The position numbers and the translations under genes were made by a program. From positions 1 to 64,000 of the forward strand of contig NZ_SCOH01000018.1 of NCBI RefSeq assembly GCF_005503445.1: 64,000 nucleotides of DNA, given 5' to 3'. Within the stretch, counting starts at the first letter, position 1; each line of letters begins with the position of its first letter. This stretch comes from Chitinivorax sp. B (GTDB lineage Bacteria > Pseudomonadota > Gammaproteobacteria > Burkholderiales > SCOH01). Under the pieces are notes generated by a model. It did no database searches and was not told the origin of the DNA. It saw nothing but the letters and a program-made list of their open reading frames with translations. This document shows, in pieces, positions 1-8,537 of this stretch.

Positions 1-627
1 GACATCATCAGTGTCATCGACGGCATCGCGTTCCAGACCAACATATTGGCCCTGAACGCTGCAGTGGAAGCAGCCCGAGCTGGCGAGCAAGGGCGAGGCT
101 TTGCCGTCGTGGCAGGGGAAGTACGTAATCTGGCGCAACGTAGTGCGGCGGCGGCCAAAGAGATCAAAGATCTGATTCAGGACTCTGTCAGCCGGGTCAA
201 CGATGGCACCAAACTGGTGGAAGACGCTGGCAAGACCATGAACGAAATCGTCAGTTCGGTGCAGCGAGTCAACGACATCATCAGTGAAATCTCGGCGGCC
301 AGCCATGAACAGAGTGACGGCATCGAGCAGGTGAACAAAGCCGTGACACAAATGGACGAAGGTACACAGCAAAATGCAGCCCTGGTCGAACAGGCGGCAG
401 CGAATGCTGAAAGTCTGGAAGAGCAGGCCCAGCAACTGGTGGGTGCCGTGATGATGTTCAAAGTGGACGGATCTGCCAGTGCGCCATCCCGCTCAACAGC
501 CTTGGTCGCAACGCGTAATGTGATCCGAACCGTATCCCGACCTGCTCCGGTCGCCAAGGCGAAATCCAAAGCAAAACCTTTACCTGTTTCATCAGATAGT
601 GAAGACGGGAACTGGGAAGAGTTTTGA
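1..627 (+). CDS. Methyl-accepting chemotaxis protein, C-terminal part (5' truncated by window)
   Basis: The reading frame is open from base 1 and gives the last 208 residues of a chemoreceptor. The highly conserved signalling hairpin tip is visible right at the start ([20 protein letters not shown]), followed by the methylation-helix heptads, as in the cytoplasmic domain that binds CheW and CheA. The sensor part and membrane segments lie outside the window. The tail after about residue 150 is Lys/Ala/Pro-rich, and the very end (NWEEF) resembles the C-terminal pentapeptide NWETF that tethers CheR and CheB in enterobacterial receptors. This fits the cheR and cheB genes that follow 30 bp and 1.5 kb downstream. 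An internal Met could be mistaken for a start, but the frame clearly continues upstream. Confidence 0.95.
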   Translation, partial: DIISVIDGIAFQTNILALNAAVEAARAGEQGRGFAVVAGEVRNLAQRSAAAAKEIKDLIQDSVSRVNDGTKLVEDAGKTMNEIVSSVQRVNDIISEISAASHEQSDGIEQVNKAVTQMDEGTQQNAALVEQAAANAESLEEQAQQLVGAVMMFKVDGSASAPSRSTALVATRNVIRTVSRPAPVAKAKSKAKPLPVSSDSEDGNWEEF

Positions 628-656
628 ACAGCCAGTAGCGACTGGATCCCGCAGAT

Positions 657-1511
657 ATGACTGACGAACGTGAGTTTATCTATACCCAACAGGATTTTGA
701 GCGTGCCCGGGCCATGATATATGCCCGGGCAGGCATCAAGCTGGCGGCGTCCAAATTCAATATGGTGTACAGCCGTTTATCCCGGCGCTTGCGGGCACTG
801 CAACTGAGTCATTTCAAGGCTTATCTGGATTATTTGGATGGGCGGGAAAACGAAGAGTGGCAGTCTTTTATCAATGCATTGACGACCAATCTCACCTCCT
901 TCTTCCGGGAGGCTCATCACTTCACCATGTTGGACGCATATTTCGAGGCATGGCAGGTCCGGCAAAGTAAGTACCGAATCTGGAGTGCAGCGTGTTCAAC
1001 GGGTGAGGAACCCTATTCGATAGCCATGTGTGCCGTCGAGTACTTCGGTTCGTGGTCTCCGCCGGTGGAAATTGTGGCCAGCGATCTGGATACACACTGT
1101 CTGGATACGGCGCGGCACGGGATCTATCCGATACAGCGTGTGGAAAAGCTGTCGAACACGCGACTGAAGCACTTTTTCATGAAGGGTAGAAACGAAAATG
1201 AGGGACAGGTGCGAGTCAGGCAGGACCTGCGTCGGTTGATCGAGTTTCGTCAGCTCAATCTGTTGGATGACGTTTACACCGTTGAAGGACAGTTTGATGT
1301 GATCTTTTGTCGCAATGTCATGATCTATTTCGACAAACCAACACAACGGGAGATTATCGGCAAACTCGTGGCCAGATTGAAGCCCGAGGGCATCTATTTC
1401 GCCGGACATTCGGAAAGCCTGCACCATGTTGCTGATCAACTGCAACTGATCGGCAATACTGCTTATATGCATGCTGGGGCGCCGGTAATCCTGAAACGAG
1501 GTCACAAATGA
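657..1511 (+). CDS. cheR: Chemotaxis protein methyltransferase CheR
   Basis: This 284-residue protein has the full CheR layout: an N-terminal all-helical CheR_N domain (about residues 10-65) followed by a SAM-dependent methyltransferase domain. Visible signatures are WSAACSTGEEPYSIAM (SAM-binding loop) and FDVIFCRNVMIYF (motif of the catalytic sheet). CheR methylates glutamates of MCPs such as the one encoded immediately upstream, and acts in receptor adaptation opposite CheB. The gene begins 30 bp after the MCP and its stop overlaps the start of cheD by 4 bp (ATGA), so the genes are translationally coupled. Confidence 0.96.
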   Translation: MTDEREFIYTQQDFERARAMIYARAGIKLAASKFNMVYSRLSRRLRALQLSHFKAYLDYLDGRENEEWQSFINALTTNLTSFFREAHHFTMLDAYFEAWQVRQSKYRIWSAACSTGEEPYSIAMCAVEYFGSWSPPVEIVASDLDTHCLDTARHGIYPIQRVEKLSNTRLKHFFMKGRNENEGQVRVRQDLRRLIEFRQLNLLDDVYTVEGQFDVIFCRNVMIYFDKPTQREIIGKLVARLKPEGIYFAGHSESLHHVADQLQLIGNTAYMHAGAPVILKRGHK

Positions 1512-2128
1512 CGCGACAACGTGGGTATGAAGAAGCCCTGGCCCCAACCCTGTATTTCGATAAGAGTTTTGATTGCGAAGCGGCCAAGATCATGCCGGGT
1601 GAGTACTATGTCACGGGGCGTGACATGGTGTTGGTGACGGTGTTGGGTTCGTGTGTCTCTGCCTGTATTAGGGACAGACAAAGTGGAATTGGCGGTATGA
1701 ATCACTTTATGTTGCCGGAAGGGGGAGCTGGTGACATGGGTAATCCGCTGGCTGCGTCAGCCCGCTATGGTAGCTATGCCATGGAAGTGTTGATCAACCA
1801 ACTGTTAAAGCTGGGTGCCAAGCGCAACGCGATGGAAGCCAAGGTATTTGGCGGGGGTAACGTACTGCGTGGTTTTACTGTGGCCAACGTGGGTGAGCGC
1901 AATGCCCGTTTTGTACAAAATTACCTTGGATTTGAAAACATTCCGATCTTGGCGAAGGATCTGTTGGATATCTATCCCCGCAAGATCTATTTCTTTCCCG
2001 CTTCTGGCAAGGTGCTGGTCAAGAAGTTGAAAAGCGTTCACAACGACACGATTGTTGCTCGTGAACGCGAATATGGTCAGCGGCTTCAATATTCCTCGGT
2101 GGAAGGTGATGTGGAATTATTCGGATAA
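1508..2128 (+). CDS. cheD: Chemoreceptor glutamine deamidase CheD
   Basis: This 206-residue CheD deamidates glutamines in MCPs and so prepares methylation sites for CheR. The catalytic Cys and His are seen in the segment GSCVSACIRD...GGMNHFMLP, which is the CheD hallmark, and VFGGGNV follows as expected. The start ATG overlaps the cheR stop by 4 bp and the gene ends 9 bp before cheB, so it sits inside a cheR-cheD-cheB operon. The protein is somewhat longer at both ends than the shortest CheD homologues but otherwise ordinary. Confidence 0.95.
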   Translation: MTRQRGYEEALAPTLYFDKSFDCEAAKIMPGEYYVTGRDMVLVTVLGSCVSACIRDRQSGIGGMNHFMLPEGGAGDMGNPLAASARYGSYAMEVLINQLLKLGAKRNAMEAKVFGGGNVLRGFTVANVGERNARFVQNYLGFENIPILAKDLLDIYPRKIYFFPASGKVLVKKLKSVHNDTIVAREREYGQRLQYSSVEGDVELFG

Positions 2129-2137
2129 GGGGGGCAT

Positions 2138-3208
2138 GTGTCGAAACCAATCAGAGCGGTGGTAGTCGATGATTCGGCACTGATGCGGGTTGTATTGCGT
2201 GAGATATTGAACAGCGCTCCGGATATCGAAGTGGCCGGGGTTGCCAGCGATCCGTTCAATGCACGTCAGATCATTCGCGAATTGAGTCCGGATGTGATTA
2301 CGTTGGATGTGGAGATGCCGCGCATGAATGGCCTGGATTTTCTTGAAAAATTGATGCGACTGAAGCCTACACCGGTAGTCATGATTTCCAGTCTGACTGA
2401 GGTGGGTTCCGATATTACGTTGCGTGCACTGGAATTGGGTGCTGTTGATTTTGTCACCAAACCAAAAGCCGATCTGCAGCGTAGCATGCTGGATTATGCA
2501 GAAACCCTGATTGAAAAAATCCGTGCAGCCTCTAGAGCGCGAGTCAGGCGGTTGGAAAGCCCTCCTGATGTCCAGACGGGTCGAATCGCTGTAAAAACCC
2601 CACCCCAATTTTTTTCCACGGAGAAGCTGATTGCGATCGGGGCTTCAACCGGTGGAACAGAAGCTATTCGTGAAGTACTTCGATCATTACCGGCGGATAC
2701 ACCGGGTATTTTGATTGCCCAGCACATGCCGGAGCAGTTTACGGCTGGTTTTGCGCGGCGTTTGAATGAGCAGTGCCGTATGGTGGTTAAAGAGGCCGAG
2801 CATGGTGAACGGGTATTACCTGGTTATGCCTATATTGCACCTGGACATTCGCACTTGAAACTGAAGCGTAGTGGCGCGAATTACTTATGTGAACTGGACT
2901 GCGGCGAAAAGGTCAATCACCATCGACCATCTGTGGATGTACTGTTCAATTCGGTAGCCCGGACAGCAGGGCCGAATGCGGTTGCCGCACTGTTGACTGG
3001 CATGGGTAAGGACGGTGCACTGGGTATGTTGAACTTGCGCCAGTCTGGTGCCCATACTATTGGGCAAGATGAAGCAACGTGTGTGGTTTATGGAATGCCA
3101 CGTGAAGCAGCAATGCTAGGGGCGACAGAGTTGGTGCTGCCTTTGGAGCAAATCGCATCGCAGCTGATCACGTGGATTAACGTGGGACAACGTGCCGTGC
3201 GGATCTGA
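2138..3208 (+). CDS. cheB: Chemotaxis response regulator protein-glutamate methylesterase CheB
   Basis: This 356-residue two-domain protein has an N-terminal receiver with acidic pocket [10 protein letters not shown] and phospho-acceptor D57 in [12 protein letters not shown], then a C-terminal methylesterase. The esterase catalytic triad is readable as S170 (IGASTGG), H196 (IAQHMP) and D292 (GMGKDGALG). CheB removes methyl groups from MCPs when phosphorylated by CheA. The start is GTG at 2138, preceded by a GGGGGG-rich Shine-Dalgarno region (AAGGGGGGC); an overlapping ATG at 2136 is out of frame. It ends the chemotaxis operon in this window. Confidence 0.96.
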   Translation: MSKPIRAVVVDDSALMRVVLREILNSAPDIEVAGVASDPFNARQIIRELSPDVITLDVEMPRMNGLDFLEKLMRLKPTPVVMISSLTEVGSDITLRALELGAVDFVTKPKADLQRSMLDYAETLIEKIRAASRARVRRLESPPDVQTGRIAVKTPPQFFSTEKLIAIGASTGGTEAIREVLRSLPADTPGILIAQHMPEQFTAGFARRLNEQCRMVVKEAEHGERVLPGYAYIAPGHSHLKLKRSGANYLCELDCGEKVNHHRPSVDVLFNSVARTAGPNAVAALLTGMGKDGALGMLNLRQSGAHTIGQDEATCVVYGMPREAAMLGATELVLPLEQIASQLITWINVGQRAVRI

Positions 3209-3244
3209 GTTCCGCGCCGGCAATATTTGATCGACGAGGTAATG

Positions 3245-3640
3245 ATGAGTTTATTTGATGATATCGCAGGTAGCCTTTTGGGTGGGCAAGGTGCACCGGA
3301 TGGCCTGCTTGGTGCAATTACCGGTTTGGTGAATCAAGTGGGCGGACTGGAAGGTTTGGTTTCGCTTTTCAATCAACATGGACTGGGGGAAATTATCAAT
3401 TCCTGGATTGGAGCGGGTGAGAATCTGCCGATTTCTCCCGAGCAGTTGCAACAGGTGTTTGGAAATAATCAGCTGGGTCAATTGGCCTCCCAGTTGGGAT
3501 TGTCGCCGGACCAAGTAGGAAATGTGTTTTCCGCCATGCTGCCACAAGTGATCAGTAATCTTGCTCCTAACGGTCAGATCGAAGCCGGTGGTTTGATGGA
3601 AACTGGGCTGGATTTATTGAAGTCGCGTTTGCTGGGTTGA
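3245..3640 (+). CDS. YidB-like DUF937 family protein
   Basis: This 131-residue protein is of the YidB/DUF937 type: a Gly/Leu-rich N-terminus (MSLFDDIAGSLLGG) and the conserved core SWIGAGENLPISPEQLQQVFG followed by QLASQLGLSPDQV. The function of the family is not established. I chose ATG 3245 because GAGG at 3236-3239 sits 5 nt upstream; ATG 3242 and TTG 3227 are alternatives. It follows cheB by 36 bp on the same strand but is not a known chemotaxis component. Confidence 0.8.
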   Translation: MSLFDDIAGSLLGGQGAPDGLLGAITGLVNQVGGLEGLVSLFNQHGLGEIINSWIGAGENLPISPEQLQQVFGNNQLGQLASQLGLSPDQVGNVFSAMLPQVISNLAPNGQIEAGGLMETGLDLLKSRLLG

Positions 3641-3652
3641 TAGCCAACCACA

Positions 3653-4000
3653 ATGTTTCACGTGAAACGGCGCTACGCAACCGTGATCAAAGTACAACTC
3701 CCTCGCTTTGTGCGAGTGTTATATCGTTTATCAGTCGCTACACTGATAGTCGGTATCAGTAGTTTATTGCTGATTAATTTGATTGATAGTGCGGAACTGC
3801 ACCTGCTGATATACCCATTGGTCTGGTGGTTGCTTGTTGCTCAGATCGGTTTTTTTTCTGCCATCATTCTGGCGCGGTTCGTCAGATGTCCTCGATGTGG
3901 TGAACAAGCGCTATTGGTACCAGATGCTGACCCGAAAGAGCTGGAGCGTACTCATGAACCAGCCAGGCGAACCTGTGGCCATTGTGGTGAACCAATCTAA
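3653..4000 (+). CDS. Small membrane protein with C-terminal Cys4 zinc-ribbon-like motif
   Basis: This 115-residue protein is not recognised. It has two hydrophobic segments (about residues 25-47 and 52-73), then a cytosolic tail with two CxxC pairs (CPRCGEQ and CGHCGEP) that could bind zinc. The first codons (MFHVKR) are formed by a parS-like palindrome, so the N-terminus may be shaped by the DNA site rather than by protein function. The gene lies 12 bp after the YidB-like gene and is followed by a hairpin plus T-run at 4029-4059. Confidence 0.6.
   Translation: MFHVKRRYATVIKVQLPRFVRVLYRLSVATLIVGISSLLLINLIDSAELHLLIYPLVWWLLVAQIGFFSAIILARFVRCPRCGEQALLVPDADPKELERTHEPARRTCGHCGEPI
3654..3669. promoter_or_regulatory. 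parS-like ParB-binding site 1
   Basis: TGTTTCACGTGAAACG matches the widely conserved bacterial parS consensus TGTTNCACGTGAAACA at all but the last base. It overlaps codons 1-6 of the small membrane protein gene. Two further sites lie at 15851 and 23074. Known parS sites cluster near the replication origin and are bound by ParB (Spo0J) during chromosome segregation. Confidence 0.8.
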
Positions 4001-4028
4001 GATGGCAGTCTGCTTAGATTGAAACCTG

Positions 4029-4059
4029 ACAAGCGGGGCCAACGGTCCCGTTTGTTTTT
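4029..4059 (+). terminator. Rho-independent terminator
   Basis: The hairpin ACAAGCGGG / CCCGTTTGT (one G-T wobble, 9-nt loop) is followed by TTTTT. It ends the transcript that carries the small membrane protein gene. Confidence 0.65.
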
Positions 4060-4232
4060 GCCATTAACACGGTATATTAGGGAAATCCGCGCTGGTGCAT
4101 ACCCCTTATAAAGGATGCAATCGGACAATTCCTTTTTAAATTCAATTACGACTGCGCGTTGACTCGCAGGTGGGTAACAGCAAACATGTCAATCAGATCA
4201 TGTTCTGCTTTTGCCCGATAGGTTCATCAAAC

Positions 4233-6545
4233 ATGAAATTGCGTCTGATCTCACTTCCTTCACAGGCACGATGGCTATGGGCCATGCCAAACCTGATGTT
4301 GCTGATGTTTGTATCAGCCTTGTTGTGCTTCTTGTGGATCTTGCATGCCAATGAACAACAAGAGCGGCAGGATTCGCTGATTGAAGATGTGTTGTGGTTA
4401 GAGCAGGCGATTCGCCTGCAATTGCAAACCAACCAGTACAACCTGGAAACCTTCGCTCGTCAGATTGCCGCCAACGAGATCGACGATGCCAAATTTCGCG
4501 CCAATGTGCGCTTTACCATGACTACCAATGCCGAGATTACCGGTGTGGCTCAGCTTGATGTACAGGGCCGTATCGAACGGCAATCTCCGTTGGAAAGCCT
4601 CGACCCGACTGTCTTGGGTAGTGAGGGTGTGATCGAAAAGCGCCAGCGTACATTGCGCTTGGCGTTACCAGATTTCAGTCAGGTGCAGATTCCCAATGCC
4701 TCCAGCCGCGAATCACCTTACCTGATCGCGTTCCTGCCAATCATGGAGTCGGGGCGGGTTGTGGGGCTGTTGGCTGTTCGGTATTCATTGAAGAACCTGT
4801 TGCAGAATCTGGTCCCATGGTGGATCGCCAAGCGTTATCAGATCAGTATTCATGAGCCGGGGGGGCGACTCTTGGCCACCAAGGTGGATCTGGGGTTGGA
4901 TAAGACAACTTATACCCACAGTGTCATTTTTGATTCATTTGGCTACCCGCTGGAGCTGCGAGCAGAAAGCTACAAACGTGGTAGCGGTATTCTGACCGAG
5001 GGTTTGCCTGCTGCCTTGGTTGGCCTGTCGGTACTGATGGTGTGGTCGTTGTGGAGTTTGCGTCGGCATATGCGGGAACGGCTGGAGGCCGAAGTTCGGT
5101 TGAAACGTGAAATGGCTTGGCGCCGTTCCATGGAGGACTCCTTGCGTTCCGGCATGATTGCCATTGATCGGAGCGGCCGTATCACTTATGCCAACCGTGC
5201 GTTTTGTGAGCTGGTGGGGTACAGCGAGAATGAACTGCTTGGCACCAATGCCCAAGGCCATTATTGGCCCGATGAATCCGTAGATGACAATGAAGAAGCT
5301 TTTCGCCGCGTATTGGAAGGCGGTGCTTCCGGCAAGGGGTATTCAACCCGCCTACGCCATCGTGATGGACGTCGTTTTGATGTCCGCGTCTATGCGTCAC
5401 CACTGATCGATACCGATGGCCGCCATGTGGGCTGGGTGGGCTCGCTGTATGACATTACGGAACTGAAGCGTGAACGCGAGGCATTGCAAGCTTCACAACA
5501 ACGATTCGTGGCGGTACTGAATGGTCTGGATGCCGCCGTCTCGGTTACCCAGATCAGCAGTCGTCAATTGTTGATGTGCAATCATCATTTTCGTGCCATT
5601 TTCAACGTCAGCGAAGACGATGCGCCGCTATGTGCGGTGCCGATTACTCCATATGGCATTGGCGATACCACGGATGCCGAAGTGTTCGATCCGCGTAATC
5701 AACGCTGGTACCATGTCCACCGCCGACGTAGCGTGTGGGTGGATGGCAGTGAAGTATGGATGGACATTGCATCCGACATTACCGAGGCCCGCCAGGCTGC
5801 TGATTTGGAACGACAGCAGGCCGAGCGATTGCAGCAAACTGCCCGACTGATCAGCATGGGTGAAATTGCCTCCAGTCTGGCGCATGAATTGAACCAGCCA
5901 TTGTCTGCCATTGCCAGTTACAGTACGGGTGGTTTGAACGTGCTGGAGCATGATCAACCTTCGCTGCCGATGCTGCGTCAGGCATTGACCAAAATCAGCG
6001 AGCAGGCACGTCGAGCTGGACAGATCATTCGCGGCATTCGTGAATTCGTACAGCGTCGTGAACCACACCGTGGCCGTTGTGATTTCAGGGAAATGCTGGA
6101 AACGGTGCTGAATCTGCTCTCTGCAGAATTGCGTAAAGCATCGGTCAGACTAACGGTGGATCAACCCAATGAAACCGTAACGGTGATGGCTGACCGAGTC
6201 ATGGTAGAACAGGTGCTGTTCAATTTGGTCAAAAATGCCATTGAAGCCATGAGCGAGATACCGGCACGTGGCCGTCGTATTACCATCAATTGTGATTTGA
6301 TTGAGGACAAGCTGACAGTTCGCATTCAAGATAGTGGCAGCGGTATTTCTGAAGCAGAGCTGGCACGCCTGTTCATGCCGTTCTATACAACTAAGGCTGA
6401 GGGCATGGGCATGGGGCTGAACATTTGCCGTTCCATCATTGAAAGCCATCGTGGTCATTTGTGGGCAGAGCCGAACCCAAACGGCGCCTGTTTTTGTTTT
6501 ACTTTACCGGCCATCAGGGAAAAGGAGTTGACCCATGCCGAATAA
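4233..6545 (+). CDS. Membrane-bound PAS sensor histidine kinase
   Basis: This 770-residue hybrid-free sensor kinase has an N-terminal membrane segment (about residues 12-32), an extracytoplasmic region of about 220 residues and a second membrane segment (around residue 260). Two cytoplasmic PAS regions follow; the first is well formed (GRITYANRAFCELVGYSENE). The HisKA box has H551 in SLAHELNQPLSAIASYSTGG, and the HATPase N, G1 and G2 boxes include LVKNAIEAM, DSGSGIS and GMGMGLNIC. The type resembles FixL/TtrS/DctB-like kinases. ATG 4233 begins the natural hydrophobic leader; a GTG 63 bp upstream is possible but lacks support. The 3' end overlaps the response regulator gene by 11 bp, so the pair is coupled. 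The ligand is unknown. Confidence 0.9.
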   Translation: MKLRLISLPSQARWLWAMPNLMLLMFVSALLCFLWILHANEQQERQDSLIEDVLWLEQAIRLQLQTNQYNLETFARQIAANEIDDAKFRANVRFTMTTNAEITGVAQLDVQGRIERQSPLESLDPTVLGSEGVIEKRQRTLRLALPDFSQVQIPNASSRESPYLIAFLPIMESGRVVGLLAVRYSLKNLLQNLVPWWIAKRYQISIHEPGGRLLATKVDLGLDKTTYTHSVIFDSFGYPLELRAESYKRGSGILTEGLPAALVGLSVLMVWSLWSLRRHMRERLEAEVRLKREMAWRRSMEDSLRSGMIAIDRSGRITYANRAFCELVGYSENELLGTNAQGHYWPDESVDDNEEAFRRVLEGGASGKGYSTRLRHRDGRRFDVRVYASPLIDTDGRHVGWVGSLYDITELKREREALQASQQRFVAVLNGLDAAVSVTQISSRQLLMCNHHFRAIFNVSEDDAPLCAVPITPYGIGDTTDAEVFDPRNQRWYHVHRRRSVWVDGSEVWMDIASDITEARQAADLERQQAERLQQTARLISMGEIASSLAHELNQPLSAIASYSTGGLNVLEHDQPSLPMLRQALTKISEQARRAGQIIRGIREFVQRREPHRGRCDFREMLETVLNLLSAELRKASVRLTVDQPNETVTVMADRVMVEQVLFNLVKNAIEAMSEIPARGRRITINCDLIEDKLTVRIQDSGSGISEAELARLFMPFYTTKAEGMGMGLNICRSIIESHRGHLWAEPNPNGACFCFTLPAIREKELTHAE

Positions 6546-7143
6546 CCGTCCCATCTGTGTTGTCGACGACGACGAAGCCACCCGCGACGCGCTGGTGTGG
6601 TTGTTCTCCACCCGTGATCACGAAGCCGTAGCATTCGAATCTGGCGAAGCCTTTCTGGCGGATTACCACCCGGATAAATTTGGCTGCATCGTGCTGGATG
6701 TTCGCATGCCCGGTATCTCGGGCCTGGAGGTGTTCGAACAGCTGAAAACCCATTCCTATCAGCCACCCGTGATTTTTCTGACCGGCCATGGCGATGTACC
6801 CATGGCGGTAGGGGCATTGAAAGGTGGTGCGGCAGATTTCATTCAAAAACCGTTCAATGATAACCAGTTGGTTGATATGACTGAACGTTGCCTTGCCGAA
6901 GATGAACAGGCGAGAACTCGCTGGGCTGCCAAACAGAGTATCGAGACCCGGTTGGGGCATTTGACGCCTCGCGAGCGTGAAGTAATGAAGCTGATCATCG
7001 CCGGCAAGCTGAATAAAGTGATCGCAGATGAGTTGGATATCAGCATGAAGACCGTTGAAGTTCACCGTGCCCGTATTCTCGAAAAAATGGGTGTCAAGAC
7101 AGCGGTGGAATTGGCGTCGTTGTTGGGTGGGACCGAAACCTGA
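6535..7143 (+). CDS. FixJ/NarL-type response regulator
   Basis: This 202-residue regulator has a receiver domain with acidic residues DDDE at 11-14 and phospho-acceptor D55 (VLDVRMPG), and K105-type KPF motif, followed by a LuxR-type HTH (about residues 142-198: LTPREREVMKLIIAG...KTVEVHRARILEKMGV). It is the obvious partner of the PAS kinase whose stop it overlaps. AAAGGAG at 6521-6527 is the ribosome-binding site. The CoA-transferase 35 bp downstream on the same strand may be cotranscribed or a regulatory target. Confidence 0.92.
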   Translation: MPNNRPICVVDDDEATRDALVWLFSTRDHEAVAFESGEAFLADYHPDKFGCIVLDVRMPGISGLEVFEQLKTHSYQPPVIFLTGHGDVPMAVGALKGGAADFIQKPFNDNQLVDMTERCLAEDEQARTRWAAKQSIETRLGHLTPREREVMKLIIAGKLNKVIADELDISMKTVEVHRARILEKMGVKTAVELASLLGGTET

Positions 7144-7178
7144 TCATTGTGCGCAATCAGTAACCGGATGAAGGTAAT

Positions 7179-8378
7179 ATGGCACCGCCCGATAAACCAC
7201 TTGCTGGTGTAAAAGTACTGGAATTGGGTACCTTGATTGCAGGCCCGTTTGCGGCCCGAATCTGTGCGGAGTTTGGTGCCGAGGTCATCAAGATTGAGTC
7301 ACCTGATGGCGGCGACCCCTTACGGAAATGGCGCAAGCTTTACGAAGGGACTTCGTTGTGGTGGTTTGTTCAGGCACGCAACAAGCAGTCACTGACCTTG
7401 AACCTGAAACGGCCAGAAGCGATCGAGATTGTCAAAAAGCTGGTGGCTGAAACGGATATCGTCATTGAGAATTTCCGTCCCGGTGTGATGGAAAAGCTTG
7501 GATTGGGTTGGGATGTGTTGTCTGCCATCAATCCCGGCTTGGTGATGGTTCGTTTGTCCGGTTTTGGTCAAACCGGCCCATACAAAGACCAACCTGGTTT
7601 TGGTGCTGTTGGTGAATCAATGGGTGGATTGCGTTATATCACAGGCTTTCCGGACCGCCCACCTGTTAGAACGGGCATTTCCATTGGTGATTCGATTGCA
7701 GCCTTGTGGGCGGTCATTGGCGCATTGATGGCGTTGCGTCATCGAGAAGTGAATGGTGGTAAAGGGCAGATAGTCGATGTGGCGTTGTATGAGGCCATAT
7801 TCGCAATGATGGAAAGTCTGATTCCGGAATTCGATGTCATGGGTTTCGTCCGTGAGCGTACCGGAAACATCATGCCGGGTATCACCCCGTCGTCAATTCA
7901 CACAACCCGCGATGGCAAGCATATCCAGATCGGCGCCAATGGCGATGCCATCTTCAAGCGCTTCATGCAGGCCATCGGCCGTCACGATCTGGCTGATGAC
8001 CCAGATTTGGCCGACAACACCGGTCGCGATCAGCGACGAGATGAATTGTATCGACTGATTGACCATTGGGCCGCCAACCTGGATGAAGAACAAGTCCTGG
8101 CTGTGCTGAGCCAGGCAGAGGTGCCTGCCAGTCGGGTTTATTCGGTCGAAGACATATTTCAGGATCCGCAATATCTGGCGCGTGAGATGATTCAGCAAGC
8201 CAAGCTGCCAGATGGCAAGCCATTCCGTATCCCTGGTATTGTGCCCAAATTGTCCGATACACCAGGCAGCACCGAATGGTTGGGGCCAAAGTTGGGTGAG
8301 CATACCGAAAGTATTTTGATCAATCTCGGTATGGTGTCTGAGCAGATCAGAGTGTTAAGAACCTGCGGGGTTATTTAA
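7179..8378 (+). CDS. CaiB/BaiF family (class III) CoA-transferase
   Basis: This 399-residue protein belongs to the formyl-CoA/carnitine-type CoA-transferases, which move CoA between carboxylic acids through an aspartyl-CoA thioester. Seen directly: the N-terminal LAGVKVLELGTLIAGPFAA motif, ENFRPGVMEKLGLGW, GFGQTGPY, and the probable catalytic Asp at 171 (GISIGDSIAAL). The C-terminus (LGEHTESILINLGM) is normal for the family. The substrate cannot be deduced. The gene sits directly after a two-component pair, which suggests regulated use of an organic acid, but that is inference. Confidence 0.9.
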   Translation: MAPPDKPLAGVKVLELGTLIAGPFAARICAEFGAEVIKIESPDGGDPLRKWRKLYEGTSLWWFVQARNKQSLTLNLKRPEAIEIVKKLVAETDIVIENFRPGVMEKLGLGWDVLSAINPGLVMVRLSGFGQTGPYKDQPGFGAVGESMGGLRYITGFPDRPPVRTGISIGDSIAALWAVIGALMALRHREVNGGKGQIVDVALYEAIFAMMESLIPEFDVMGFVRERTGNIMPGITPSSIHTTRDGKHIQIGANGDAIFKRFMQAIGRHDLADDPDLADNTGRDQRRDELYRLIDHWAANLDEEQVLAVLSQAEVPASRVYSVEDIFQDPQYLAREMIQQAKLPDGKPFRIPGIVPKLSDTPGSTEWLGPKLGEHTESILINLGMVSEQIRVLRTCGVI

Positions 8379-8504
8379 GGAACATCTCAGTTTCTCAAAA
8401 TTTGCGGGGTAGCTTACATATGATCACATGTGGTTCAATTGACTAATGACCATCAACATTTCTTAAGCTATTCTCAGTTGACGGGAAGCAGCAGCTCGGC
8501 CAAT

Positions 8505-8535
8505 ATCAACTCAAAATATTGAAAATTGAGTTGAT
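8505..8535. promoter_or_regulatory. Perfect 10-bp inverted repeat over the fic translation start region
   Basis: ATCAACTCAA (8505-8514) and TTGAGTTGAT (8526-8535) form a perfect dyad with an 11-bp spacer, ending 2 bp before the fic start codon. A protein bound here would cover the ribosome-binding region or the promoter. The Fic protein itself ends in a winged-helix-like domain, so autoregulation is plausible but inferred. A hairpin in the mRNA that masks the start is an alternative. Confidence 0.55.
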
Positions 8536-8537
8536 CT

